Source of the DNA: Cystobacter fuscus
GTDB taxonomy: Bacteria; Myxococcota; Myxococcia; Myxococcales; Myxococcaceae
NCBI RefSeq assembly: GCF_002305875.1
Contig: NZ_CP022098.1
Span: 8,866,001-8,930,000, forward strand
Direction of reading: 5' to 3'
Length of the DNA stretch: 64,000 nucleotides
Position 1 is the first letter of the stretch; the number at the start of each line of letters is the position of its first letter. Made by a program: the position numbers and the translations under genes. The notes beneath the pieces are model-generated. The model ran no database searches. It saw only the letters and a list, made by a program, of their open reading frames with translations, and had not been told where the DNA came from. This document shows, piece after piece, positions 7,911 through 15,560 of the stretch.

Positions 7911-8390
7911 CTAGAAACAGCTATTGCCCGGGTAGGGCGGGCTGAAGCCGTCGTCCATGCTCTCGACGATGTAATACTTCACGGCACCGTAAAAGCTCGC
8001 ATCGCCGTAGCAGGTCTTGATATGCGCGTAGTAATAGGGGCTGGCATTGCGATACGGCGCGCCGTCGAGATAGACGGTGAGCCCACTGCTGAACGTGCCC
8101 ACAGCACCGCTCACCGTCGTATAACCATCGAAGATGGAGTTACATGTAGCATTGATGACGCTGCCACCGGCACAGTTGAAGTATTGCTTGACGAACGCCG
8201 GACCGAAACCGGACCTCTGGTAGATCTTGTGTCCATTGACATAAATCTGGGTCAGCGCGCCGCCGGTGCTCTGCGTCGCCCAGTAGCTCGCCAGCTCGGC
8301 AGTGCTGGCAAACGGACCGTCCTGCTGCTGAGCCAGAGCCGGGGTTGCAACGGCAACAGAAAGCACCAATCCCGCAAGAAACTGCTTCAT
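7911..8390 (-). CDS. Small secreted protein of unknown function
   Basis: This 159-residue protein has a clear signal peptide (MKQFLAGLVLSVAVATPALA, cleavage before QQQD). The mature part of about 140 residues is rich in Tyr, Gly and Ser and carries four Cys residues (FNCAGGSVINATCNSIFDGY, then KTCYGD, then GNSCF at the very end). These could form two disulfides. I do not recognise the family. The start at 8390 is supported by AAGGAGAG 7 nt upstream. The GC content looks lower than that of the neighbours, consistent with transfer. It lies alone between gene relics. Confidence 0.65.
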   Translation of the reverse strand: MKQFLAGLVLSVAVATPALAQQQDGPFASTAELASYWATQSTGGALTQIYVNGHKIYQRSGFGPAFVKQYFNCAGGSVINATCNSIFDGYTTVSGAVGTFSSGLTVYLDGAPYRNASPYYYAHIKTCYGDASFYGAVKYYIVESMDDGFSPPYPGNSCF

Positions 8391-8734
8391 GAGCTCTCTC
8401 CTTGAATCGTTACACAAACGGGCCTGAGTTTCCCCGCAGGGGATATGATAGAGAAGAGAGGTCTAACAGATTCAAACGGCCTTGTACATAATCCTGCTTA
8501 TTGCGTATAGGCGGGATAGAAGCCATGTTGAGGGTGAGGGCAGGAGAGGAGGGGCCGAGAAGGGCCGCAGCCGGGGCCAGCAAGGCCGCGCACCGCGCCG
8601 GTACACGGGACGGTACAACCTCTTGGGGCACACCCCTGTCCTGGCCGCCCTCGCTGAGGAGAGAGGCAGGGAGTTGGGGCGCAATGACAGCGGCTGCGCC
8701 AGATTCAGCACCACGCCTGCTGGGGAGCAGCCCG
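8391..8734. other. No gene seen
   Basis: This stretch holds open frames on both strands, but none looks like protein. It is bounded on the right by the end of an inverted IS91 transposase piece and probably represents the spacer that came with it. Near 8450-8520 the DNA is relatively AT-rich and could hold the promoter of the secreted-protein gene. Confidence 0.3.
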
Positions 8735-8985
8735 GCCCAATCCACCCGCGGCGTCCTCTGCTTGCTCGGCTCCTCCACCGTCGCGGCCAAGGAGAGGCTC
8801 TCCTTCTGTGGGCCCGCCTCCGTCCCCGCTTGAGAGAGCAGAAATGGCCGGAGCCTGGCGCCCGGAGCGAAGACGCCATGAAACCTCGTGAGGTTCGCCC
8901 GAGGCGGAGGCACCAGGGACGCCATGCGACGGAGCCGTTCCAGCCCGGTGAAAAAGAGATGCGTGGTGCCGTCCGCCAGCTGTGA
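8735..8985 (-). pseudogene. IS91-type transposase, C-terminal piece (inverted)
   Basis: The minus strand codes for a piece of the conserved C-terminal region of myxobacterial IS91/IS801 transposases: GTTHLFFTGLERLRRMASLV, PPPRANLTRFHGVFAPGARL, then TPRVDWAGLL, after which the match is lost. The HUH catalytic domain is absent. Its 5' end lies exactly head to head with an N-terminal piece of the same family on the plus strand (8982-9190). The two pieces must therefore have been brought together by rearrangement rather than by simple decay. Confidence 0.7.
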
Positions 8986-9190
8986 GGGAGAACCTGGCCA
9001 CGCTGCTAGCGGAGGCAGGCGAGTTGGGACGCGGCCTGCCCCGGTACGTGGAGCGGGACTTCGCCAGGTACCTGGAATGCGGAGTGCTGGCACACGGCTT
9101 CGCGCGGGTGCGCTGCGAGAGTTGCAAGGACAAACTGCTCGTCGCCTTCTCGTGCAAGGGGCGAGGGGTGTGCCCCTCCTGTAACTGTAG
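8982..9190 (+). pseudogene. IS91-type transposase, N-terminal zinc-binding piece
   Basis: About 69 codons match the start of IS91-family transposases: RENLATLLAEAGELGRGLPR, YVERDFARYLECGVLAHGFA, and the zinc ligands CESCKDK and CPSCNCR. Coding stops making sense right after CNCR, where the sequence joins the unrelated minus-strand Cys-rich gene. A 27-bp part of the same region recurs at about 10215-10241. Confidence 0.75.
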
Positions 9191-9194
9191 AAAA

Positions 9195-9626
9195 TTAGAA
9201 CTCATCCCTCCATCTGTACAGCGTAAACCATCCACATCTGGCGCACTTGATCTCACTGCATTCGTTGACGCCGTCCAATCCTGCAGACTCGTCCATGAAG
9301 ATCTTGACGTTGCCTTCAACGTTGCCGCAGCCGTCGCGTGCGCAGGGCGACTGAGTAGGCTCGCCCGCGCTCACCCAGCGGCTGCCGTACGCGTGTGTCT
9401 GGTCGACGCGATTCGGACCCATGGACGCGTAATTTGCTGGCGCCCGCTGCGGCTTCTCCGACGCACTCGCCGATCCGCAGTGGTAATAGCTCTTCGGGGC
9501 ATGTGCCACACCGCACGCATGGCATATAGAGATCTCGGCAGCGTTGCTCTGTGACATGAGGAAGACGCAAGATCCAAGCTGCGTAGAGGGCAGAAACGGG
9601 CAACTTTCCTGCAAGCAGACGAACAT
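9195..9626 (-). CDS. Cysteine-rich protein of unknown function
   Basis: This minus-strand frame of 143 residues looks like real protein rather than antisense: it is rich in Asn, Tyr and Ser and has regularly placed cysteines (CLQESC, CHACG, CARDGC, KCARCGW). Two CxxC pairs suggest a zinc ribbon. I do not recognise it, and the N-terminus could have been altered because the gene is wedged between two IS91 relics. The ATG at 9626 is the first plausible start; no good ribosome binding site is visible. It may be a truncated cargo gene. Confidence 0.4.
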   Translation of the reverse strand: MFVCLQESCPFLPSTQLGSCVFLMSQSNAAEISICHACGVAHAPKSYYHCGSASASEKPQRAPANYASMGPNRVDQTHAYGSRWVSAGEPTQSPCARDGCGNVEGNVKIFMDESAGLDGVNECSEIKCARCGWFTLYRWRDEF

Positions 9627-9702
9627 ACCATCAAGTGGGCGAAGACGGTGTCGCGAAGACGGTGTCAAAGGACTCGCCGAGAAGGGTGTCAGACGAGCCG
9701 TA

Positions 9703-9720
9703 CGGACGCTTAGGCGTCCG
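9703..9720. repeat. Perfect palindrome in a spacer
   Basis: CGGACGC-TTAG-GCGTCCG is a perfect 7-bp stem with a 4-nt loop. It lies just downstream of a 14-bp tandem repeat (GCGAAGACGGTGTC twice, about 9638-9667). The function is unknown; it could be a hairpin end or an operator. Confidence 0.5.
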
Positions 9721-9847
9721 AAGAACAGGGCTCGGCGTAGACGGGTCACCCGACCGTTCTTCGAGTGTTTCCGAGGACTTGGAAGCTACGTGCTCGCCCA
9801 TGGGGTGAAAGAGGGACTGGTGGAAAGGTGCGCCGAGTGGCCAGGCC

Positions 9848-10180
9848 ATGTGCGCGCGCCGCCGCTGGAGCGCGGACGTCTTCCGCCAGTTCTTCGTCGA
9901 GCATCCGCTGCTCATCCACGTGGTGCGCCGTCTCGTCTGGGGCACCTACTCCCCCGAGGGCCGGCTCACCGCCACCTTCCGCGTGGCCGAGGATCGCTCC
10001 TTCGCCGACAGCCAGGACAACAGTGGACCCTGCCCGCGGACGCCCTCGTGGGCCTGCCCCATGCCCTGGAGCTGGACGCCCCGACCGCGGGCGCCTGGGG
10101 CCAGGTCTTCGCCGACTACCCGCTGCTCCAGCCCTTCCCCCAGCTCGGCCGTCCCACCTGCTGGGTGTGGCGCAAGCCAC
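9848..10180 (+). pseudogene. DUF4132 protein fragment, frameshifted
   Basis: The plus strand codes for a piece of the conserved C-terminal region of DUF4132 proteins: DVFRQFFVEHPLLIHVVRRL, VWGTYSPEGRL, FRVAEDRSFADSQDNS. The reading then continues in another frame with WTLPADALVGLPHALELDAP and GAWGQVFADYPLLQPFPQLG. The shift lies near 10015-10025. The gene lacks both its N-terminal bulk and its true end. The match then gives way to a short IS91 piece. It is clearly a relic. Confidence 0.7.
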
Positions 10181-10204
10181 TGTCCGCCGCGTGCTTCGAT
10201 TGCA

Positions 10205-10245
10205 TCGGAGAACTGGCGCACGGCTTCGCGCGGGTGCGCTGCTCT
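10205..10245 (+). mobile_element. Short IS91 transposase scrap
   Basis: The codons for GELAHGFARVRC repeat the segment at about 9081-9117 almost exactly. They sit directly after the DUF4132 relic. This is a recombination scar sharing sequence with the other IS91 pieces. Confidence 0.6.
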
Positions 10246-10287
10246 TCCCGGGGATCCTGGTGCTGCCGCTGGGGCGCTGACCCCGCC

Positions 10288-10758
10288 TTACGCCCCGTCT
10301 TCACCGTCGCCGTCGCCGTCACGCAAGGAGTGGACCATGCTCCGCAGGAGCTTGAACGCAATCGACTGCTCATCCTCCGTCATGCCACCCAGCATCCTCA
10401 CCTCCACGGATCGGACCGCAACGGTCGCCTTCTCGAGGAGCCGTCGACCCCGTGCGGTGAGGCGCGTGGGCAGTACTTTCCCGACAGGGGCCTCCGCGGG
10501 CCTGGTCACGTAGCCGTCTCGTTCCAAGGCTTGCAGCAGCACGTTCATCGATTGCCGTGTCACGAACGCGCCTCGCGCGAGCTGGGAGTTTGACAGGCCC
10601 GGACGCTGAGCCAGCAGCTCGAGGCAGGAGTATTGCGTCACGGTCAGTCCGAGCGGCCGCAGCGCTGCCTCCATCGCCGCGCGCAGGGCGCTCGACGCCT
10701 CTTTCAGCAGGTAGCCCAGTGACGTCTCAAGGTCGATGCCGACTCCGTCTTGACTCAT
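10288..10758 (-). CDS. MarR-family transcriptional regulator
   Basis: This 156-residue regulator has the MarR winged-helix layout: an N-terminal dimer helix (SLGYLLKEASSALRAAMEAA), the LTVTQYSCLELLAQRPGLSN start of the DNA-binding domain, LARGAFVTRQSMNVLLQALE as recognition region, and DGYVTRP with LTARGRRLL as wing. The start at 10758 is preferred because the next in-frame ATG, 12 codons further upstream, would put the start inside the intergenic operators. It is transcribed divergently from the VOC gene, with two identical-arm palindromes between. It therefore very likely represses itself and the VOC gene until a small molecule binds. Confidence 0.9.
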   Translation of the reverse strand: MSQDGVGIDLETSLGYLLKEASSALRAAMEAALRPLGLTVTQYSCLELLAQRPGLSNSQLARGAFVTRQSMNVLLQALERDGYVTRPAEAPVGKVLPTRLTARGRRLLEKATVAVRSVEVRMLGGMTEDEQSIAFKLLRSMVHSLRDGDGDGEDGA

Positions 10759-10774
10759 GTCAGCATCCTGACAT
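10757..10774. promoter_or_regulatory. MarR operator 1
   Basis: ATGTCAG-CATC-CTGACAT is a perfect palindrome with 7-bp arms. It overlaps the start codon of the marR gene. The centre-to-centre distance to operator 2 is 28 bp, close to three helical turns. Confidence 0.8.
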
Positions 10775-10784
10775 AGATTGTTCG

Positions 10785-10802
10785 ATGTCAGCAAGCTGAC
10801 AT
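10785..10802. promoter_or_regulatory. MarR operator 2
   Basis: ATGTCAG-CAAG-CTGACAT has the same 7-bp arms as operator 1 with a different 4-nt centre. It lies 19 bp before the start of the VOC gene, where a bound repressor would block RNA polymerase. Confidence 0.8.
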
Positions 10803-10821
10803 ACCGAGAAGGAACATCACC

Positions 10822-11190
10822 ATGCCCGTTACCGGTCCCGACTTCATCTCCCTCCAGGCTCGCGACCTCGACGCGTCGCGGGCGTTCTACGAGCGGTACC
10901 TCGGCCTCGTCCGCTCTCCATCAGGCCCGCCCCATGCCGTCGTCTTCAAGACGACGCCGATCGCGTTCGCGCTGCGAGACATCGTTCCCGGCACCGATCT
11001 CGCGTCCGTTGCTCAGCCCGGCATCGGGGCCGCGATCTGGCTTCACGCCACGGATGTCCAGGCCATTCACGACGCGCTCGTGGCCGACGGGCACACGATC
11101 GTCCGGGCTCCGTTCGACGGACCCTTCGGCCGCACGTTCACCTTCGCTGACCCCGACGGCTACCAGGTCACCCTCCACGATCGCGCCTAA
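10822..11190 (+). CDS. VOC-family (glyoxalase/bleomycin resistance-like) protein
   Basis: This small cytoplasmic VOC protein has 122 residues and the usual two beta-alpha-beta-beta-beta modules: DFISLQARDLDASRAFYERY at the N-terminus and AIWLHATDVQAIHDALVADG in the second, ending with TFADPDGYQVTLHDR. Metal ligands typical of extradiol dioxygenases are incomplete, so a binding or modifying role towards a toxic electrophile or drug is more likely. Divergence from a MarR gene with shared palindromes suggests induction by the same compound it handles. GAGAAGGA precedes the ATG. Confidence 0.85.
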   Translation: MPVTGPDFISLQARDLDASRAFYERYLGLVRSPSGPPHAVVFKTTPIAFALRDIVPGTDLASVAQPGIGAAIWLHATDVQAIHDALVADGHTIVRAPFDGPFGRTFTFADPDGYQVTLHDRA

Positions 11191-11194
11191 GAAC

Positions 11195-11480
11195 CTATTT
11201 CGGTAGGAAGGCGTGGAACCCCGTGATGAGGCCCAGGGCGAAGTGCAGCATCCCCCGGGAGGTGTCTTCGCGCTTCTCCCAACGCACCAGCAGTCGGCGG
11301 AAACGCGTGAGCCATGCGTGGGTTCGCTCCACCGGGCCAGCGCCGCGCTGTCTTGTGCCCTTGGCGCCTGGCCTTGTTATGACATCGGTCGCCCAGCAGC
11401 TGGGACCCCACACTCTCCCAATCGGGGAGCCAGAGCTTCGCGGCCCAGTCCATGAAGCTCCTCTGATTGTCATGTCCCCG
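11195..11480 (-). pseudogene. IS5-family transposase relic
   Basis: The minus strand carries the C-terminal signature of IS5-type (IS427/IS1031 subgroup) transposases, VERTHAWLTRFRRLLVRWEK followed by REDTSRGMLHFALGL and a stop. The preceding part (RCHNKARRQGHKTARRWP) continues in a different frame, so at least one frameshift separates it. Only the last third of the gene remains. It lies between the VOC gene and the exported NTF2-like gene. Confidence 0.75.
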
Positions 11481-11559
11481 CACGGCCTCCACACCGCGGT
11501 ATTGACGACTTCATGCACGGTCCAGTAGTCACCGCCGCCCACCACCCAAGGGAGCATTC

Positions 11560-12174
11560 ATGAAACGTACGATTCTGGTGTGCGTCACGGCCGTTGCGAT
11601 CTCAGGCTCCGCTGCCTGGGCTCAGGACAAGGAGCAGAAACCCGCGGCTCAGAAGCCCGCCGCCACGGCCGAGCAGGCGCCAGCGATGGACCTGAAGGCG
11701 ATGGGCCCGGGGGCTCGCAAGCCCACCAACGAGAAGCAGACGAAGAAGGAGGTCATGGAGTTCTTCAAGCAGCAGGAGGAGATCGAGAAGAAGGGTGACT
11801 TCGAGGCGTCGCTCGCGACGTACGACTTCCCCATCTTCATGGTCACCGATGACCTGAAGGGCGTGCCCGAGAGCGGGGAGTACACCCGCGAGGCGTATGC
11901 CGCGATGATGAAGCCCATGTTCGAGAACATGCCGAAGGACATGAAGGTGACCCACAAGCACACCATCAGCGTCCTCTCGGACTCGCTGGTGAGTGTCGTC
12001 GATGACTTCACGATGACCCAGGGCAAGCAGAAGGTCACCGGCCGCAACACCTCCCTGCTCGTGAAGCGGGACGGCCAGTGGAAGTGGAAGACGATGGTCG
12101 AGGCCGGCTGGGGCGGAACGCCTCCCGAGGGCGCCAGCGGCGGCGCGCAGACACCTCCCGAGGGCAAGAAGTAG
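11560..12174 (+). CDS. Exported NTF2-like protein
   Basis: This 204-residue protein has a signal peptide (ILVCVTAVAISGSAAWA, cleavage after AWA) and a Lys/Ala/Pro-rich linker to about residue 45. A domain of about 120 residues then follows, patterned like the SnoaL/NTF2 fold (EVMEFFKQQEEIEKKGDFEA, FMVTDDLKGVPESGEYTREA, then TSLLVKRDGQWKWKTMVEAG). It ends in a Gly/Pro-rich tail. The fold is inferred from the pattern; no catalytic residues can be named. It is a single gene followed by a strong hairpin. Confidence 0.7.
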   Translation: MKRTILVCVTAVAISGSAAWAQDKEQKPAAQKPAATAEQAPAMDLKAMGPGARKPTNEKQTKKEVMEFFKQQEEIEKKGDFEASLATYDFPIFMVTDDLKGVPESGEYTREAYAAMMKPMFENMPKDMKVTHKHTISVLSDSLVSVVDDFTMTQGKQKVTGRNTSLLVKRDGQWKWKTMVEAGWGGTPPEGASGGAQTPPEGKK

Positions 12175-12183
12175 AAGCACTCG

Positions 12184-12224
12184 GAGGGTGAGGGCCCACT
12201 CGGCGGCATGAGGCCCTCGCCCTC
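12184..12224 (+). terminator. Hairpin after the NTF2-like gene
   Basis: GAGGGTGAGGGCC pairs with GGCCCTCGCCCTC over 13 bp with one G-U pair and a 15-nt loop, starting 9 nt after the stop codon. No T tract is present. Confidence 0.55.
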
Positions 12225-12304
12225 GGATGATTCAGCCCTGCTCGATGCGACGTCCCGGGCCGGAGTAGGCTCGGGGCCGACCACATCCATCAGGGGAAAG
12301 TTGT

Positions 12305-12575
12305 TTGGACATCAGGACGAGGTGCACGCACACCCTGCTCGCCGTGCTTGCCGTCACGATCTCCTGCACTCCGCCAGGAAAGCCCCCGGTCCGCCGCCCA
12401 TCGAGTTCGAGCACGAGCCGCTGGCGGCGCACTGCTTCAGCTCGGCGGCCACCACCGGGCTGTTCCCGCTCGGAGACGACCCCGACACGTTCCACTGGGT
12501 GATGATGCTGCTCGACGGCCAGCCCCTCCAGGCGCTCGGCACCAAGAGCACCCTCACCCTGGCGACGGCGCGAAG
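12305..12575 (+). pseudogene. Broken lipoprotein gene
   Basis: A TTG start with GGGGAAAG upstream opens a lipoprotein signal (CTHTLLAVLAVTISC). The protein then loses sense and continues in another frame from about 12385 (IEFEHEPLAAHCFSSAATTG, then DDPDTFHWVMMLLDGQPLQA). The frame shift lies near 12380-12390. Near 12575 the sequence passes into an IS91 transposase relic, so the 3' end has been lost. I do not recognise the family. Confidence 0.55.
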
Positions 12576-12770
12576 AGCGACATGGTCTGGAAGCCAGGGC
12601 CTTCGTCGGCTCGACCGGCGCGAAGGCGCGTCCCGGGTCCCGCGAGCGGGGGCGGGGGCAGAGCCGGGGCAGGAGGAGGAGAGCCCAGCCTTTGTCGCGA
12701 CGGTGGAGGAGCCGGGCAAGGAGCGCTCACCCCGTTTGGACTCTCGCCGGGCTGCTCAAGAACTCAGAGT
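12575..12770 (+). pseudogene. IS91-type transposase, C-terminal piece
   Basis: VFAPGAKARPG-like codons (frameshifted) and VATVEEPGKERSPRLD followed by WTLAGLLKN in a neighbouring frame correspond to the same C-terminal region seen at 8735-8985. The piece connects the broken lipoprotein gene to the FG-GAP gene. It has at least one frameshift and no catalytic domain. Confidence 0.6.
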
Positions 12771-13979
12771 CCGTTGGGGACCACGGTCACGGTGCCGGAT
12801 CCCCTGTTGGTCAGGATGAGATCGGCGTCCCCGTCCGCGTCCATGTCCGCGGTGGCGATGGCGTTGAGGCCAGGCGAGGCGCCGGTCGTGACGACAGTGC
12901 CCGAGGTGAAGCCTCCGTTGCCGTTGCCGGTCATCGGGCGGACGCCGCCCGAGGCCGTTGTAACGAGAATGTAGGCGTCGAGCTTGCCATCGCCGTTGAA
13001 GTCATCGGCCACGACGCCCAGCGCCGAGTTGGCGACCGTAGTGGCGGCAGCGGCGGACTGAACGCCGCTCGCGAAGGTGCCGTTGCCGTTCCCTTTGAAG
13101 AAGAAGAGGTACCGGCCGGCCGCGCCGTTCGAGAGGATGTCGAGCGTGCCGTCGCCGTTGGCGTCGCCGAAGGCGATGCCCGCCGTCTGGCCGCTGACGG
13201 CGTTGGTGTAGGAGACTGGTGCGGCGAACGAGCCGTTGCCCTGGTTGATGAGGATCGACAGGCGTGCGCTGGCGGGGCTCGTCACCACGAGATCAGAGAA
13301 GCCATCACTGTTCAGGTCACGGCAGGCGATCGTCGACTGCACGCCGCCGGTGTTCGGGATGCCGATGAGCGTGGGCGCGCCGAAGCTGCCCGCGCCGGTG
13401 CCGAAGAGCACGCTCACCTGGTTCAGGGTCACGCTTGTCGTGGCGATGTCAGCCACCCCGTCGTGATCGAAGTCCCCGGTGCAGAGGTGGACGGAGCCCG
13501 GAGTGCCGGTGGTGAAGCTCGTCGGCGCGCCGAAGGTTCCGGGCGCGCTCGGGCCCAGGTTCTTGTAGACGCTGATGTTTCCGTTGTTGAGGAGCAGGTT
13601 GGTCTGGCCGTTGACGGTGACGGCGTCGAGCCACCCGTCGCCGTCCACGTCCACGGCCACGACCGCGTTGCTGGAGATCGAGGCTGGTGACGTAGTCGCC
13701 GTTGTGAGCGCTGTGCGCGTTGATACACGCCTGCTCGCTAACACGGACGATCGTGTAGGGATGAATCGTCGAGCTGGTCTTGTGGCAGATCTGGACCTGC
13801 CCGTTGACATCGAAGTAGTTGCACTGCTCGTCGGTGAGCGTGTCATGGCTCTCGCCCACGGTCTCGTCGCCTTCGTGGCTGTCGGCCTCGGAGGGGTCAG
13901 TGCTGGTGCAGCCCGCGAGGAGCAGGGCGGAGAGAATCGGGATCGTAAGGCAGGAGAGAGAGCTTTTGAGGTAGCGCAT
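12764..13979 (-). pseudogene. FG-GAP/VCBS repeat lipoprotein with a frameshift
   Basis: The start at 13979 opens a lipoprotein signal (LTIPILSALLLAGC). An Asp/Glu-rich region with a few cysteines follows to about residue 95. Near 13690-13700 the frame shifts, and the remaining 300 codons code for at least five repeats of the FG-GAP/VCBS type (AVDVDGDGWLDAVTVNGQTN, GDFDHDGVADIATTS, FGDANGDGTLDILSNG, ADDFNGDGKLDAYIL, ADMDADGDADLILTNRGSG). Each carries a calcium-binding DxDGDG-like loop, which predicts a surface beta-propeller. The total length is 1216 nt, one more than a multiple of three. Either the gene is dead or the read has an indel. Confidence 0.75.
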
Positions 13980-14260
13980 GTCTGGGTCTAGTCCTCTATT
14001 CTTGTATGCGCGTGGGGTACCGCGCGCAGCAACCGGACTAAAGGAGAAGCACCAGGTCGTCAATACAGGAGCGATGCCACCGTGGAATGGAATACGGCTT
14101 CGGGATGTGATGTCGAGGCAGGCCCCTGCCCGTCTTTTGGCGTTCCGGCCCGGCATCTCGCTCGTTTGGCCCCCAATGACAAGGGCAACACATAACGCAG
14201 CTGTGCGTGGTTCCCGCAAGAAGGCCCCATCTCTGCGTTTCAGCCGCTCTGAATGACACG

Positions 14261-14600
14261 TCAGCCGCTCTGCTGACATGAGAAGTCGCCACTCCAGTCC
14301 ACCAGCCGCCCAGCCTTCCTGGAGAGGTTGGCGCGCAGGTCCTGCATGAAGGAGGAGAGAGAGGCACCTCGAGCCCACAGCAGCAGGTGGAAGTGATTGG
14401 AGGCGAAGGTGAATCGTGCAAGCGAACGGAGCCGGCGCTGTGTTGAACGGCTTTGGCGAGCACCCCCTGAAAGCACCTGGAAGTGACGAAGTAGAAGCCC
14501 TCGTCCTGGAACATCCTCAGCGGCCAGCCCATCCCCATCCACTGCATCCGGTTCGCAGGGCCCGATGCACCTCGTGGGCCAGCTCGCAAGTTCTCGGAAA
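14261..14600 (-). pseudogene. REP-associated (IS200-like) transposase relic
   Basis: Two frames on the minus strand together give the N-terminal part of a REP-associated tyrosine transposase: RMFQDEGFYFVTSRCFQG, then RFTFASNHFHLLLWARGASL with the HUH metal site, then SSFMQDLRANLSRKAGRLVD and a stop. The catalytic Tyr region is missing, and the piece needs at least one frameshift. Myxobacterial genomes carry many such genes. Confidence 0.7.
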
Positions 14601-14986
14601 GACTTGGAGGCTGGTCGGTTCACCCGTCCAGGCCATGCCTGTTTACCTGTGGCTTGAGTCCCGCGTGACACCCACTCTGCCGCCACTCAGTTCGGGTGCT
14701 TCCGCGCCCGCCCGGCGTGCGGCTCATGGGCTCCCCGTCCGCCTCCCTCTCCTCCCCCCCTTTGATCCCGCCCGCTACCCCCCATAGGGCTCCTGTCCTT
14801 CCTAGGCTCGGGGACCGAGTGGCGGGCGGCGGCTCCGTAGGCCCGCCGCGGGCTTGATTCCGCCGCCTCCCGTCGAGGCCGCCCGCTGGCCGCGCATCGG
14901 CCCGCGTCGCGCGGCGGGCGGTTCGACGGCACCGGCCGCAGCCGGTGTCGCCTTCCGACAAGTCCTGTCGAAGCCGACGGCCGCGG
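14600..14986. other. No gene seen; GC-rich spacer
   Basis: This is a spacer of about 390 bp with no plausible coding frame. The stretch 14800-14990 is very GC-rich, with short palindromic words. Near 14940-14980, GTGTCGCCTTCCGACA and neighbouring bases could form hairpins and may terminate the SnoaL-like gene. Confidence 0.3.
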
Positions 14987-15358
14987 CTACTTGATCGGGA
15001 ACATGGAGTTGCCGGAGATCGTCTTTTCGGCGGCGACCTCCTCCTGGATCACGTCCCAGTGCTCCACGAAGCGCCCGTTCACGACCTTGAAGATGTCGAC
15101 GACGATCATCGTCTTGTCGCCCCAACCGACGTATCGACCGTGGATCATCACGAACTCGCCGTCTTCGAGGACGAGACCGGGTTCGTAGCGGAAGTCGGCC
15201 TTCAGGCTCGGGATCATCTTGCGGAAGAAGTCCGTCCCGTTCGGCATGCGCGGGTTGTGCTGGATGTATCCAGGGTCCCAATACTTCTCGAGGACCGTCA
15301 GGTCCCGCTTGATGAACAGCCCGGTCATTGCCGCGAGGACGAGTTCTTTGTTGTTCAT
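14987..15358 (-). CDS. SnoaL-like (NTF2 superfamily) protein
   Basis: This 123-residue protein has the SnoaL/polyketide-cyclase-like pattern: an N-terminal helix (ELVLAAMTGLFIKRDLTVLE), YIQHNPRMPNGTDFF with the conserved HNP, and later HGRYVGWGDKT and VEHWDVIQEE. Proteins of this type act on small organic acids or ketones, but the substrate here is unknown. The start at 15358 follows a GGAAAGG element. The gene is divergent from a GlxA-type regulator with a spacer of about 200 bp, which suggests direct control by it. Confidence 0.85.
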   Translation of the reverse strand: MNNKELVLAAMTGLFIKRDLTVLEKYWDPGYIQHNPRMPNGTDFFRKMIPSLKADFRYEPGLVLEDGEFVMIHGRYVGWGDKTMIVVDIFKVVNGRFVEHWDVIQEEVAAEKTISGNSMFPIK

Positions 15359-15560
15359 GGTGTTGCCTTTCCAATGTTGTGTGTTCTGAGTGAATGGACG
15401 ACGAATCTTCCCGTCAGCGCGCCGACCCGATTGAAGAAGAAGCCGTCGGTGCCACTCGTGAAGACGACGAGCGAGGCCGCCGGGCACGGGATGAACAATC
15501 GCAACAGCGGACATTTCCAGCCAGTGGCGTCATTGACAATGTTCGGTCTATACTCGCCAC

